This document shows positions 25,740 through 34,459 of a stretch of DNA of 64,000 bases, one piece after another. The position numbers and the translations under genes were made by a program. The stretch covers positions 310,001 through 374,000 of the forward strand of contig NZ_AP024881.1 in the NCBI RefSeq assembly GCF_024347675.1, read 5' to 3'. Positions within the stretch are counted from its first letter, which is position 1; every line of letters starts with the position of its first letter. The DNA comes from Vibrio ishigakensis (lineage in GTDB: Bacteria > Pseudomonadota > Gammaproteobacteria > Enterobacterales > Vibrionaceae). The notes under the pieces were generated by a model that was not told the origin of the DNA, searched no databases, and saw only the letters and a program-made list of their open reading frames with translations.

Positions 25740-26448
25740 ATCCGCAACAAGAGGTCGACTTTTCTGTGCAAGATTGCTGACCATGACACTCTTCACCACG
25801 AGCCAGTTTACCTAGATAGGTATCGCCTAGGTAAAAGCGACTGAATACCTCTTCAAAGTCTTCTGGTACGGTCTTGGCTGCCAAGCCCGATTCAACGAGT
25901 GTCTTTTGCCACTGTTGCACCTTTGCAAAACCGTCTAGTAAATCAAAGCCGGAGCGTTTTTTGATAACGTGGGCACGGTGCAGGATAGGAAGCCAAGCTA
26001 TATCGATATTTGATAGCTGTTCACCCTTAAAGTAAGGTCCATCAGCAAGCTGCTTTTCAGCCTTAGCAAAAGACTTAGAAAGGTTTTGCAGTCGCGTTTC
26101 AAAGGTCTGCTTGTCCTTGGCGCTCATGGTGCCACACTGGGGCATGTAATGCTTTGAGGCTTGATACGACCAAGCGCGATCTAGTGCTTTCTGTTCCGGT
26201 GAGACCTGCTCGATAGGTGCGTACTTATCATCTAGGTATTCTACGATGGCATCGGATTCGAACAATACGGTCTTATCTTCAGTGACTAGTACGGGCACTT
26301 GACCGTTTGGTGAGATATCTAGGAACCACTGTGGCTTGTTAGAGAGCTCGATATATTCGATCTCAAACTCAATATTCTTAGCAATGAGAGAGCCCATTAC
26401 ACGCTGTACGAAAGGGCAGTTTTTAAAGCTAATTAATTTGTTCATCAT
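25738..26448 (-). CDS. Glutathione S-transferase-like protein with a Cys-rich tail
   Basis: The 236-residue protein has a thioredoxin-like N-terminal domain of the GST type (ISFKNCPFVQRVMGSLIAKN, then SPNGQVPVLV and the ESDAIVEYLD motif) and an all-helical C-terminal domain. The CPF segment can serve as the catalytic or glutathione-binding region. After the GST core comes a short tail with four cysteines (CHGQQSCTEKSTSCCG). Family members use glutathione in detoxification or reduction. It is encoded 80 bases after a SigZ-like sigma factor gene on the same strand and may be its target. Two adjacent ATGs are possible; the second (26445) is better spaced from GGAG. Confidence 0.8.
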   Translation of the reverse strand: MMNKLISFKNCPFVQRVMGSLIAKNIEFEIEYIELSNKPQWFLDISPNGQVPVLVTEDKTVLFESDAIVEYLDDKYAPIEQVSPEQKALDRAWSYQASKHYMPQCGTMSAKDKQTFETRLQNLSKSFAKAEKQLADGPYFKGEQLSNIDIAWLPILHRAHVIKKRSGFDLLDGFAKVQQWQKTLVESGLAAKTVPEDFEEVFSRFYLGDTYLGKLARGEECHGQQSCTEKSTSCCG

Positions 26449-26528
26449 GACTCCATCGAGTGTTTTTCAATTTACACCCATAAGACGAAGCCATGATGAG
26501 AAAGACGAGATTAATTTAAAACTTTTCT

Positions 26529-27071
26529 CTAACAGCCTGAACAATCAGAGCTTTTTTGTTCGTAGGTCATAATGTTGCCGCGACTATCGATAGAGAAATC
26601 GCAGCATTGTTTGAATAGACCAAGAAGATTCTGACGACTTTTCTGCACCTGAGATTTCAGGGTGGAGTACTTGATGCCTTGCTGCTCCGCATACTCTTTT
26701 TGCGAAACGCCTTGAAGCTCGATAGCCCTTAGTAACGCCGCTTGATTGTCAGGAAGTGCATCGATAAAGGGCATGATGCAATCTGAAAGCTCCCCAATAA
26801 TGCTCTCTTCACTCTCGCCATGCCACAGGTCTTCCTCATCGATATCGTGAGTTTTACCACGCTTGCGGTAGAAATCGATAAGTGTGTTGTTCGCTACCTG
26901 AAACAGCCAAGACTTCATCTTGCTGGCATCTTTGACCGCACTGAGGTTATTGAAAGATTTAATCAGCACCTCTTGTAGTAGATCATCAACGTCATCAGGA
27001 TCGGATACGTTCTTATGCAAAAAGGCCTTAAGGGCACTCTGATATTCTGACCAGACAGCTTCTATCTTCAT
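26529..27071 (-). CDS. sigZ: ECF sigma factor, SigZ-like
   Basis: The roughly 180-residue protein is a group 4 (ECF) sigma factor. Region 2 reads DDLLQEVLIKSFNN with the -10 recognition WLFQVANNTLIDFYRKRG; region 4 is ALLRAIELQGVSQKEYAEQQ followed by GIKYSTLKSQVQKSRQNLLG. The pattern matches E. coli SigZ. No anti-sigma gene lies next to it. The C-terminal extension holds several cysteines (FKQCCDF and SDCSGC), which could act as a redox or metal switch; this is inference. I chose ATG 27071; a TTG at 27089 would add six residues. It lies just upstream of the GST-like gene on the same strand. Confidence 0.78.
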   Translation of the reverse strand: MKIEAVWSEYQSALKAFLHKNVSDPDDVDDLLQEVLIKSFNNLSAVKDASKMKSWLFQVANNTLIDFYRKRGKTHDIDEEDLWHGESEESIIGELSDCIMPFIDALPDNQAALLRAIELQGVSQKEYAEQQGIKYSTLKSQVQKSRQNLLGLFKQCCDFSIDSRGNIMTYEQKSSDCSGC

Positions 27072-27140
27072 CTTGGCTAATAACCTCAATTATATCTTTA
27101 GAGATGGTGGCACCTTAGCTATTTAGATGCAAAAAATTTA

Positions 27141-27587
27141 CTAGGCACTCGCGGTATCTGGACTCATTTGAGTCGGAGCTTTAACCCAGCGACGAACCTT
27201 GGTCAGCCACACTCCATAAGGGGCTCCGAGCACAAACAGGGCTAGGGTTTGAGTAGTCGCCGCTGTAGCAATACTAGGTAAGTCCATGCCAATAATTAAT
27301 AAGATAGCGATATACAGTGGCAACTGAAAGCTGATATAGGCAAGTACATCACCCACAGCCGATATTAGCCAGTTTGGGCCATGGAATGGAATTGCTCTAA
27401 GCACGCTATCGCGATAACGACCGTAAAGTCTGCCGGTTAGGATATTGATCGGCTGACACAGCAATCGAGACATCAGAGACTGCTGAATAGTCATCTGCAC
27501 GATAACCACTTCGATGAACATACCAGTGACAATAGTGAAGCTCATAAGAGCCAGGGTATCAGCCAACCAGATGCGACTAATCTTCAT
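27141..27587 (-). CDS. alaE: L-alanine exporter AlaE
   Basis: AlaE proteins are small inner-membrane exporters that release excess L-alanine. From ATG 27587 the protein has 148 residues, like E. coli AlaE (149). Four membrane helices are predicted. The shared motifs are ADTLALMSFTIVTGMFIEV, SRLLCQPINILTGRLYGRYR and GDVLAYISFQLPLYIAILL. AATAGGT lies before the ATG; a second in-frame start six codons upstream is less likely. It is alone on its strand, with a long untranslated region before it. Confidence 0.9.
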   Translation of the reverse strand: MKISRIWLADTLALMSFTIVTGMFIEVVIVQMTIQQSLMSRLLCQPINILTGRLYGRYRDSVLRAIPFHGPNWLISAVGDVLAYISFQLPLYIAILLIIGMDLPSIATAATTQTLALFVLGAPYGVWLTKVRRWVKAPTQMSPDTASA

Positions 27588-27957
27588 TTTTATACCTATT
27601 TTCAAAAACGCACGAGGAGTAGCACCTTCACTAGCGTGAGGCGCAAAATTTAGAGGGGTGTTTTAGGCTGCAGAGCGCAGCTAGGCGTTAATCGTAGAAA
27701 ACAGAAATGCAGCGACCACCGAACAGAGTCGATGTCACGGAATAATCACTATCTGGATGTGTTTGAGGAAAGCGCCAAGTGTTCACGGGCTTTATGGTTT
27801 TCTAGTCAATAATTGACGCGCATTCTAGGGTAACTATTGGGCGCAGTTCAACAAAAATGTGTTAAAAATTTCAACCTAGAAAATCAGAGTGCTTTGAGCA
27901 GAAAAAAGCCTAACCATTTGCGTGGTCAGGCTTTGTTTTTACGTTAGTTTTGTAGCG
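27588..27957. other. Intergenic region, no gene seen
   Basis: Between the alaE start and the end of the BCCT gene I see only the alaE promoter region and the BCCT terminator (27901-27934). No RNA gene or reading frame with a ribosome site was found. Confidence 0.5.
27901..27934 (-). terminator. Terminator after the BCCT transporter gene
   Basis: On the minus strand AAGCCTGACCA pairs with TGGTTAGGCTT, followed by a T run. Stem of 11 bp with a short loop. Confidence 0.85.
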
Positions 27958-29562
27958 TTAAGACTCAGTCTTAGGAGTTAGAGCTCGATATTCTGATATC
28001 TCGGTTCTAAGACCTTTTATCAGGCTTACACACATGAGTAGCAATACCAATGCAAATGGTAACGCCGTGGCTACCACGCCGGACTGCAGAGCTTGTAGGG
28101 CATCCTTACCACCTACCCAAAGCATTACAGCAGCGATGGCACCACCAATACAGGTCCAGAATACCCTCTGTGGAACAGGAGCATCTATCTTGCCCCCCGC
28201 TGTGATGCTATCAATAACCAACGAACCAGAATCGGCCGAGGTTACAAAGAAAATCAGGATCAGAGCAACCGACAGTATCGACAATACCGAGCTAAACGGC
28301 ATTGCATCGTATACATGGAATAGGGTGAGTGAGATATCGGTCAGCCCATTTGCACCCAGTAGGCCGATTTTGTTCGCTACTTGGTCGATGGCGATGCCAC
28401 CAAATACTGACATCCACACCAGAGTTACCGCGGTTGGGATAACAATGACTGCAATAAGGAACTCTCGTACTGTGCGGCCTTTAGAGATGCGAGCGATAAA
28501 CATACCCACGAATGGTGACCAAGAGATCCACCATGCCCAATAGAATACGGTCCAAGCATGCATCCAAACGCTGTCTTCACGACCGTGAGGGTTGCTAAGC
28601 TCTACAAAGTTACTTGCGTATCCTTCGATGGTGTACCACAAAGATGACAGCACGGTATCTTTGCCAACAAAGATGACAAAAACCAATAGTGCAAATGCTG
28701 CCAACATATTGATATTGCTCAGTATTTTCACGCCTCCATTGATACCGCGCATTACAGATAAAGAGGCGATAAAGGTTACTAAGGAAATAACAATCAACTG
28801 GGTTCCAATACCACCATTTAAGCCAAACACGTGGTTAAACCCGCTGGTGGCTTGCTGAGCGCCCAGGCCTAGTGATGTTGCCAGTCCAAATAGGGTCGCT
28901 AATACAGCGAGAATATCGATCACGTGCCCCATCCAACCCCAGGCTCTATCACCAAAGATAGGGTAGAAGGTAGAGCGGATTGAAAGTGGAAGTCCCTTGT
29001 TGTAGGTAAAGAATGCCAGTGAAAGAGCGACGATGGCATAGATGCTCCAGCCGTGCAGCCCCCAGTGGAATATGGTCGCGCCTAGAGCCATCGATTTGGC
29101 TTCTTCACTATAGGCAGTAACGTTTAACGGAGTTCCGTACCAATCAGTAAAGTAGGCGACGGGTTCAGCTACACCCCAGAATAGCAACCCTATACCCATT
29201 CCAGCAGCAAACAGCATAGCTATCCAAGATAAGGTGCTGTGTTCAGACTTTGCTTCTTTGCCACCAATACGAATCTTGCCCAGCGGTGAGGCTATAAGTA
29301 TCAGTGCAAATAGAAGGAAGAAATTGGTTGCCCACATAAAAAAGGAATCAAACTGATTGATGATGCCGTTTTTGAGAGCGTTGAGTGAGTTAAGGGCGGT
29401 TGTTGGTCCAACCAAGAGAAGACTTACGAGGGTTACTATGATGAGAACTGCGCTAGTTCCGAATACGGGGTTATGTATGTCAAAGCCCCACTTTTGAATA
29501 TTGTCCTGACCCACCTCATAGTCGGTGGTTTCTATACTGTACTTTTTATTAGTATCATCCAT
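27958..29562 (-). CDS. BCCT-family betaine/choline/carnitine transporter
   Basis: The 534-residue protein has about 12 membrane helices and imports compatible solutes with Na+ or H+. The core motifs are FAAGMGIGLLFWGVAEPVAYF, a second glycine-rich helix, and WTVFYWAWWISWSPFVGMFI in the substrate region. The IARISKGRTVREFL segment is the family signature. Such transporters protect marine bacteria from high salt. I cannot separate betaine, choline or carnitine specificity by eye. It lies next to the restriction island, whose left repeat begins about 190 bases upstream of this start. Confidence 0.92.
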   Translation of the reverse strand: MDDTNKKYSIETTDYEVGQDNIQKWGFDIHNPVFGTSAVLIIVTLVSLLLVGPTTALNSLNALKNGIINQFDSFFMWATNFFLLFALILIASPLGKIRIGGKEAKSEHSTLSWIAMLFAAGMGIGLLFWGVAEPVAYFTDWYGTPLNVTAYSEEAKSMALGATIFHWGLHGWSIYAIVALSLAFFTYNKGLPLSIRSTFYPIFGDRAWGWMGHVIDILAVLATLFGLATSLGLGAQQATSGFNHVFGLNGGIGTQLIVISLVTFIASLSVMRGINGGVKILSNINMLAAFALLVFVIFVGKDTVLSSLWYTIEGYASNFVELSNPHGREDSVWMHAWTVFYWAWWISWSPFVGMFIARISKGRTVREFLIAVIVIPTAVTLVWMSVFGGIAIDQVANKIGLLGANGLTDISLTLFHVYDAMPFSSVLSILSVALILIFFVTSADSGSLVIDSITAGGKIDAPVPQRVFWTCIGGAIAAVMLWVGGKDALQALQSGVVATALPFALVLLLMCVSLIKGLRTEISEYRALTPKTES

Positions 29563-29730
29563 AAATTCTTAAAATCACGTCGCGTGCCTAGGACTTCATC
29601 ACTAGAGAAATACGACAAAACCGTCCTCCGTTTAGGTTGCGCAGGAAATTCTGCGCGCAAATTTTAACATTTGGTCACCTAGTGTTCAAATTTGTATGAT
29701 GAATGAGCAACGGCAGACATATGGACATAA

Positions 29731-29762
29731 AAAAAGCCTGACGAATTTCTTCATCAGGCTTT
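29731..29762 (-). terminator. Terminator hairpin at the left end of the restriction island
   Basis: On the minus strand AAAGCCTGA pairs with TCAGGCTTT and a T run follows. It parallels the hairpin behind the intact tRNA gene (32243-32277) and ends the methyltransferase transcript. Confidence 0.85.
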
Positions 29763-29793
29763 CTAGAATAAGGTGGCCTCTAGCAGACTTGAA
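29755..29793 (-). repeat. Left direct repeat: truncated tRNA-Ile 3' end plus terminator arm
   Basis: These 39 bases match 32270-32308 at 35 positions. The copy holds the last 23 bases of a tRNA-Ile 3' end, including the CCA region in altered form, and the start of its terminator arm. The rest of the tRNA is missing, so this looks like an att site left by integration, or the stub of a duplicated tRNA gene. Confidence 0.8.
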
Positions 29794-29802
29794 TTATCTT
29801 AG

Positions 29803-30879
29803 TTACAAAGTTGCCAGAAAGTCCTCATCATATTTAGGGTCAATGTATTCATAAGGTATACCTGCAAAGGTTTTAGCTAGAGCCACAAATATATGCTCTA
29901 CACCAGCTGGTGGAACAGCCATTCCAATTTGCTTTCTTATGCTTTCTTTGCTGCCTTCGAAAAAATAGGAATCAGGGAAGGTTTGAATGCGAGCCCTTTC
30001 TCTATTAGTCAAGGCTCTTGGTTCTGACCAGTGATATCCGTGAGTGCCACCACCACCGCTTCCAGTCACAGTATATGAAGGTTTCTCTGGATGAAGCCTT
30101 CTATAAATCTGGCTCATTCTAGCTCCCTTTACATTCAACTGTAGATGTTCAGGAATACCTTCGTACCATGCATTTTCACCCGGCGGTATATGTTTTAGCC
30201 TTTCTACAACCGTAGCAGATTGACGAGTTAGCTCGTGGTGTGTTGCTGTTGGTGGAATATCACTCAGTGCTTCTTTGGCGGTCACATAGTCTTCTGGATT
30301 TGGAGTGATAGCTTTAGGTACTCTAAACTCAAGACCTAAATCATTTCTGATACCCACAATAATAAAACGATGCCTTTTTTGAGGAACGCCATACTCTTCA
30401 AACTTATATAAGTGGACGCTTAGCTTATAGCCGACTTCACCTGCATTTTGAAGCGCATTAAGTATAGTTTTGAAGGCTTTACCTTCATTTGCACTTTGTA
30501 GCCCCCCTACGTTCTCTGCTAAGAACCACTTTGGATTCTTCGCGTTTATCGCTTTCACACCATAGCTGTAAAGGGGACCAAATTTACCATCAGTCCCTTT
30601 CTTTTCCCCTACCTGAGAAAAGTCATTGCAGGGAAAACCAAAACTAAGACCGTCAAAACCTTCAAGATTGTCAAAATCAAGCTCTTGAACTGGGGCGCAA
30701 TATACTTTTGATTCATCGCCATTGTGAATGTTGCGGGCATAAGTTTTACAGGTTGAGGCATCAATGTCATTTGCCCATACAGGCTGAAACTCAATGCCTT
30801 CGACTTTACATGATGCGTTTTTTGCCCCTAGAGCTAGCCCTCCTGGGCCACAAAAAATCTCTGCAAATTTAAATATCAT
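29803..30879 (-). CDS. DNA cytosine-5 methyltransferase of the restriction island
   Basis: This modification enzyme would protect host DNA by methylating cytosine at carbon 5. Motif I is FAEIFCGPGGLALG, motif IV carries the catalytic Cys in GFPCNDFSQVG, motif VI is ENVGG, and motif VIII is QKRHRFIIVG. A target-recognition region follows, then motifs IX-X near MSQIYRRLHPEKPSYTVTGS. The start at 30879 (MIFKFAEIF) is preceded by AGAGAG; an ATG at 30903 has no clear ribosome site. It lies 112 bases after the endonuclease gene on the same strand, possibly with its own promoter. The pairing with an NgoFVII-like nuclease suggests a similar short GC-rich site, unproven. Confidence 0.9.
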   Translation of the reverse strand: MIFKFAEIFCGPGGLALGAKNASCKVEGIEFQPVWANDIDASTCKTYARNIHNGDESKVYCAPVQELDFDNLEGFDGLSFGFPCNDFSQVGEKKGTDGKFGPLYSYGVKAINAKNPKWFLAENVGGLQSANEGKAFKTILNALQNAGEVGYKLSVHLYKFEEYGVPQKRHRFIIVGIRNDLGLEFRVPKAITPNPEDYVTAKEALSDIPPTATHHELTRQSATVVERLKHIPPGENAWYEGIPEHLQLNVKGARMSQIYRRLHPEKPSYTVTGSGGGGTHGYHWSEPRALTNRERARIQTFPDSYFFEGSKESIRKQIGMAVPPAGVEHIFVALAKTFAGIPYEYIDPKYDEDFLATL

Positions 30880-30991
30880 ATCTTTACTCTCTAGGTCCAA
30901 CATTCAGCCGGCTATATTAACTTTTCTTTGCTGATTTCTCTAGCAAGCAGGTAGGAAAAAACATTCAAATAGAACATTGATAAATATTTAC

Positions 30992-32065
30992 TTAAAACTC
31001 TAGAAAGTACTCTCCGTTTGCAAATTTGTGGAACGTAATCGATGTTTTTCCATACTGTTCTAAAGTGTCAGAGGTAATCCTATCACCGTACTTGAGTAGC
31101 CCTGCATCCTCTAGCTTACCCTTGAGTAACTTTCCTAAAGTTGCTCGTCCACCGGAATCATCATGCGAGGCAATATTTTTGCCGAAATCTGCTGATACGA
31201 CCATTTTTATCTTAAAGTACTTTCCATTTCGCTCAAAGTAGGCGGTAAACGTTCCATTTCTTGAATTACTGGTCGGTGATGTAGGGTTTGGCGTTGTAGG
31301 TGGATAGAAAGAATTTTGAGTATCTGACTTTTGGACTCCAAGTTCCACTTCGTACCAAGGTCTTGGTTGGTATGTATTGGTGCTTCTATTCAACCTTCCC
31401 TTTGCAAAGAATAAGTTAAGGCCTGAATTTGGCTGCGCATCTACTCTAAGTTCGATTTCTAGCTTGCCAATAGCTTGATTTACTGATGGGAAAGAATTTC
31501 TCAGTACTTCATAGTTGCTAATGTCCATATCTGCTTGTTGTGAGAGAGAAGATATGGTTGATTTAGACTTCTGTGTTAGGTCAACTTGATTTAGCCTTTT
31601 GGTAGTGTTCATGGAAAAGAGATCATCAATATATTTGTCTGTTTCATTTATGATATTTTGATCTTCAATTTTTGCCATGCACTCAAGTCTGTCACTGAAA
31701 CCCTGAGTAGAAAAGTTAGATGACCCGATGTAAAGAGTGTTTTCTATCCCATTGGAAATGCGGTAGATCTTGCCGTGATACTCTTTCATCGAAATAAAGA
31801 CACCGCTCTCAGGGTTTTTGTTTTTGAGTGCATCATCAAGTTTAGTGAGTGAGTCTAGCTGTTGTTTGTTGAGTCCTTTATGAAAAACCATTCCAATTAG
31901 GACTCTACATATTTCTTGTTCTGCGACTTTTGTAAGAGTGGGGGTTAACTCCGAAACTAGGGAATGTCCCATGTAACCACTTGCAATGTGAATACTCTTT
32001 GCTTGATTAGCTTTCTGTGTAAATTCTGTTTTAAATTTTTCGCTTGAACGATTGGTATATAGCAC
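30992..32065 (-). CDS. PLD-type restriction endonuclease, NgoFVII-like
   Basis: The N-terminal half has a phospholipase-D-like nuclease fold. The HKD-type motif is YHGKIYRI (His97, Lys99) with GSSNFSTQGF (Asn117) after it; such metal-independent nucleases act as dimers. The C-terminal half (about residues 220-357, with PWYEVELG) resembles the DNA-binding domain of the NgoFVII family. The start is GTG at 32065, with AGGAGATC before it. It is encoded upstream of the methyltransferase, the nuclease-first order that needs controlled expression. No controller (C) protein gene is present. Its identification rests on fold pattern and partnership. Confidence 0.82.
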   Translation of the reverse strand: MLYTNRSSEKFKTEFTQKANQAKSIHIASGYMGHSLVSELTPTLTKVAEQEICRVLIGMVFHKGLNKQQLDSLTKLDDALKNKNPESGVFISMKEYHGKIYRISNGIENTLYIGSSNFSTQGFSDRLECMAKIEDQNIINETDKYIDDLFSMNTTKRLNQVDLTQKSKSTISSLSQQADMDISNYEVLRNSFPSVNQAIGKLEIELRVDAQPNSGLNLFFAKGRLNRSTNTYQPRPWYEVELGVQKSDTQNSFYPPTTPNPTSPTSNSRNGTFTAYFERNGKYFKIKMVVSADFGKNIASHDDSGGRATLGKLLKGKLEDAGLLKYGDRITSDTLEQYGKTSITFHKFANGEYFLEF

Positions 32066-32242
32066 TAATTTGATCTCCTAAACATACCGACCTACCTACA
32101 TTAATAATTGCGGTAAAAAGAGTACATAGTTTTCATGGGTAATTGGATTTTCTGTGATTTGGGTTCTCGGTGCTTCATTGATGAAAGCGAGAAATGAAGT
32201 TCTAGAGGTGGTAAATATTCGTTACACAGAGAGCAGAAAAGC

Positions 32243-32277
32243 AAAAAGCCTGAGAAGCAATAATGCTCTCAGGCTTT
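32243..32277 (-). terminator. Terminator after tRNA-Ile
   Basis: On the minus strand AAAGCCTGAG pairs with CTCAGGCTTT around a loop that itself can pair (AGCA/TGCT); a T run follows. It is the natural terminator of the tRNA gene. Confidence 0.85.
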
Positions 32278-32308
32278 CTAGAGTATGGTGGCCCCTCGCA
32301 GACTTGAA
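32270..32308 (-). repeat. Right direct repeat: end of the intact tRNA plus terminator arm
   Basis: This 39-base block is the counterpart of 29755-29793 (four mismatches). It spans the T-arm/acceptor end of the tRNA and the first terminator arm. Confidence 0.8.
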
Positions 32309-32361
32309 CTGCGGACCAATCGATTATGAGTCGACTGCTCTAACCACTGAGCTAAGGGGCC
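32286..32361 (-). tRNA. ileX: tRNA-Ile, CAU anticodon (lysidine type)
   Basis: The 76-nucleotide cloverleaf starts GGCCCCTTAGCTCAGTGG and ends GGGGCCACCA with the CCA encoded. The anticodon loop ACTCATAATC gives CAU. The acceptor stem and body match the E. coli ileX/ileY type, in which C34 is changed to lysidine and AUA is read as Ile; a plain Met tRNA is excluded by the acceptor and D-arm sequences. It lies upstream of the restriction island and next to rpoD, as ileX does in E. coli. Confidence 0.95.
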
Positions 32362-32469
32362 GTGTAGGTTGAAGATTATATGAGATGCTCGGGGGAGTGT
32401 CTAGGGAACACCTCGACCAATCTACTGATTTGCGTATGGTTTTTAAGCGATTGAACAGACTAAAAACAA

Positions 32470-32495
32470 AAAAGGTGAGCCTAGGCTCACCTTTT
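32470..32495 (-). terminator. Terminator of rpoD
   Basis: AAAAGGTGAGC-CTAG-GCTCACCTTTT is a perfect 26-bp palindrome 19 bases after the rpoD stop. Confidence 0.9.
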
Positions 32496-32513
32496 ACGCT
32501 TACAGGTCTAGCT

Positions 32514-34361
32514 TTACTCGTCTAGGAAGCTGCGCAGGGTTTCTGAGCGGCTTGGGTGACGCAGTTTACGTAGAGCCTTAGCTTCGATCTGACGGATACG
32601 CTCACGAGTAACGTCGAACTGCTTACCAACTTCTTCTAGGGTGTGGTCAGTGTTCATGTCGATACCAAAGCGCATACGAAGTACTTTAGCTTCACGAGGA
32701 GTTAGGCCAGCAAGAACGTCTTTAGTTGCAAACTTCAGGCTAGTAGAAGTTGCAGAGTCTAGAGGCAGTTCTAGAGTGGTATCCTCGATAAAGTCACCTA
32801 GATGCGAATCTTCATCGTCACCGATTGGTGTCTCCATTGAGATTGGCTCTTTAGCGATCTTCAGTACTTTACGGATCTTGTCTTCTGGCATCTGCATGCG
32901 CTCAGCCAGTTCTTCCGGTAGTGGCTCACGACCCATCTCTTGTAGCATTTGACGAGAGATACGGTTTAGCTTGTTGATAGTCTCGATCATGTGCACTGGG
33001 ATACGGATTGTACGTGCTTGGTCAGCAATCGAACGAGTGATTGCCTGACGGATCCACCAAGTTGCGTAAGTCGAGAACTTGTAACCACGACGGTATTCAA
33101 ACTTATCAACCGCTTTCATTAGACCAATGTTACCTTCCTGGATAAGGTCAAGGAACTGTAGGCCACGGTTGGTATATTTCTTCGCGATAGAGATTACAAG
33201 ACGTAGGTTCGCCTCTACCATCTCTTTCTTCGCGCGGCGAGCTTTCGCTTCACCGATAGACATGCGACGGCTGATGTCTTTGATAGATTGAACCGTTAGT
33301 GACGTCTCTTCTTCAATCGCTTTTAGCTTTTGAATTGAGCGGCGGATGTCTTCTTCGTTACGACGGATCTTCTCTTTGTAAGCCACGTCTGAAGACAGAG
33401 CTTGGTCTACCCAAGCTTCACTTGATTCGTTGCCAGTAAATAGCTTAACGAAATCTTTTTTCGGCATGCCACCGTATTCAACGGTTTGACGCATGATCAG
33501 ACGCTCTTGAGTACGAACGCGCTCCATAGAGGTGCGTAGTTCGTTAACCAAATGGTCGAACTGCTTAGGAGTTAGGCGAAACTCGCGGAATACGTCCAGA
33601 ACCTTATCAGTAGCTACGCGATATGCATCGCTACCACGGCCTTCAGAGTTAACAACTAGCTGCAGGTCTTGATAGGTGTTACGAAGTTCAGTGAATTTCT
33701 CCAGAGCAAGCTCAGGGTCGATACCTGTATCTTCCTCTTCCTCACTCTCTTCGTCAGAATCGTCGTCTTCGCCATCTTCATCTTTAAGGTCAGTTTCAGC
33801 AAGCTCAGAACCAACGTGGGTCGCTGTAGGCGCTGTAGTTTCTTCATCGTCAGGATCAACGAAACCAGCGATAACGTCGGTTAGACGTAATTCTTCAGCT
33901 TGGACCTTGTCGAACTGCTCAAGGATGTATGGGATAGTACCAGGAAATTCTGCAACAGAAGCCTGTACTTGGTTGATACCGTCTTCAATGCGTTTAGCAA
34001 TGTCGATCTCGCCTTCACGAGTAAGAAGCTCAACGGTACCCATTTCACGCATGTACATGCGCACTGGGTCTGTAGTACGACCAATCTCACTTTCTACGCT
34101 ACTAAGAGCAGCAACCGCAGCTTCTGCAGCTTCTTCATCGACTTCAGTGGTGGTTTCATCGATGGTGTCGTCATCAATTTCTGTAGCGTTTTCAACTACT
34201 TTGATGCCCATGTCGTTGATCATCTGGATGATGTCTTCGACCTGCTCTGAGTCAACGATTTCAGGTGGCAAGTGATCGTTTACTTCAGCGTAAGTTAGAT
34301 AGCCCTGTTCTTTACCTTTAAGAACTAGTGCTTTAAGCTGTGACTGCCTATTTTGATCCAT
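32514..34361 (-). CDS. rpoD: RNA polymerase primary sigma factor sigma-70
   Basis: RpoD directs RNA polymerase to housekeeping promoters. The 615 residues have region 1.1 (N-terminal 80), an acidic spacer ([18 protein letters not shown]) in the non-conserved region, region 2 with [20 protein letters not shown], region 3, and region 4 with [20 protein letters not shown] and the -35 helix [18 protein letters not shown]. Length and motifs match Vibrio and E. coli. It is the last gene of the rpsU-yqeY-dnaG-rpoD series and has a perfect palindromic terminator. Confidence 0.98.
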   Translation of the reverse strand: MDQNRQSQLKALVLKGKEQGYLTYAEVNDHLPPEIVDSEQVEDIIQMINDMGIKVVENATEIDDDTIDETTTEVDEEAAEAAVAALSSVESEIGRTTDPVRMYMREMGTVELLTREGEIDIAKRIEDGINQVQASVAEFPGTIPYILEQFDKVQAEELRLTDVIAGFVDPDDEETTAPTATHVGSELAETDLKDEDGEDDDSDEESEEEEDTGIDPELALEKFTELRNTYQDLQLVVNSEGRGSDAYRVATDKVLDVFREFRLTPKQFDHLVNELRTSMERVRTQERLIMRQTVEYGGMPKKDFVKLFTGNESSEAWVDQALSSDVAYKEKIRRNEEDIRRSIQKLKAIEEETSLTVQSIKDISRRMSIGEAKARRAKKEMVEANLRLVISIAKKYTNRGLQFLDLIQEGNIGLMKAVDKFEYRRGYKFSTYATWWIRQAITRSIADQARTIRIPVHMIETINKLNRISRQMLQEMGREPLPEELAERMQMPEDKIRKVLKIAKEPISMETPIGDDEDSHLGDFIEDTTLELPLDSATSTSLKFATKDVLAGLTPREAKVLRMRFGIDMNTDHTLEEVGKQFDVTRERIRQIEAKALRKLRHPSRSETLRSFLDE

Positions 34362-34459
34362 AGATGGTATCCAAATTCTGGTCTGTGATGGAACTAGTTT
34401 GCTTCGAATTGCGAACCGCTAAGTATAGCAAAGTTTCAACATTACAAGCGATCAGGGTC

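Larger units (their letters stand above)
29755..32308. mobile_element. 2.5-kb restriction-modification island at tRNA-Ile(CAU)
   Basis: The island is bounded by the two 39-base repeats and holds exactly two genes: a PLD-type restriction endonuclease and a C5 methyltransferase. It is visibly more AT-rich than the flanking core genes. The intact tRNA is rebuilt at the right end, as when an element integrates into a tRNA 3' end. No integrase or excisionase is present, so it was either moved by a helper in trans, lost its integrase, or arose by duplication of the tRNA end. Confidence 0.7.

Noticed and set aside
33669..34275. Long plus-strand frames inside rpoD
   Set aside because: They are low-complexity Ser-rich mirror images of the acidic rpoD spacer and have no ribosome site.
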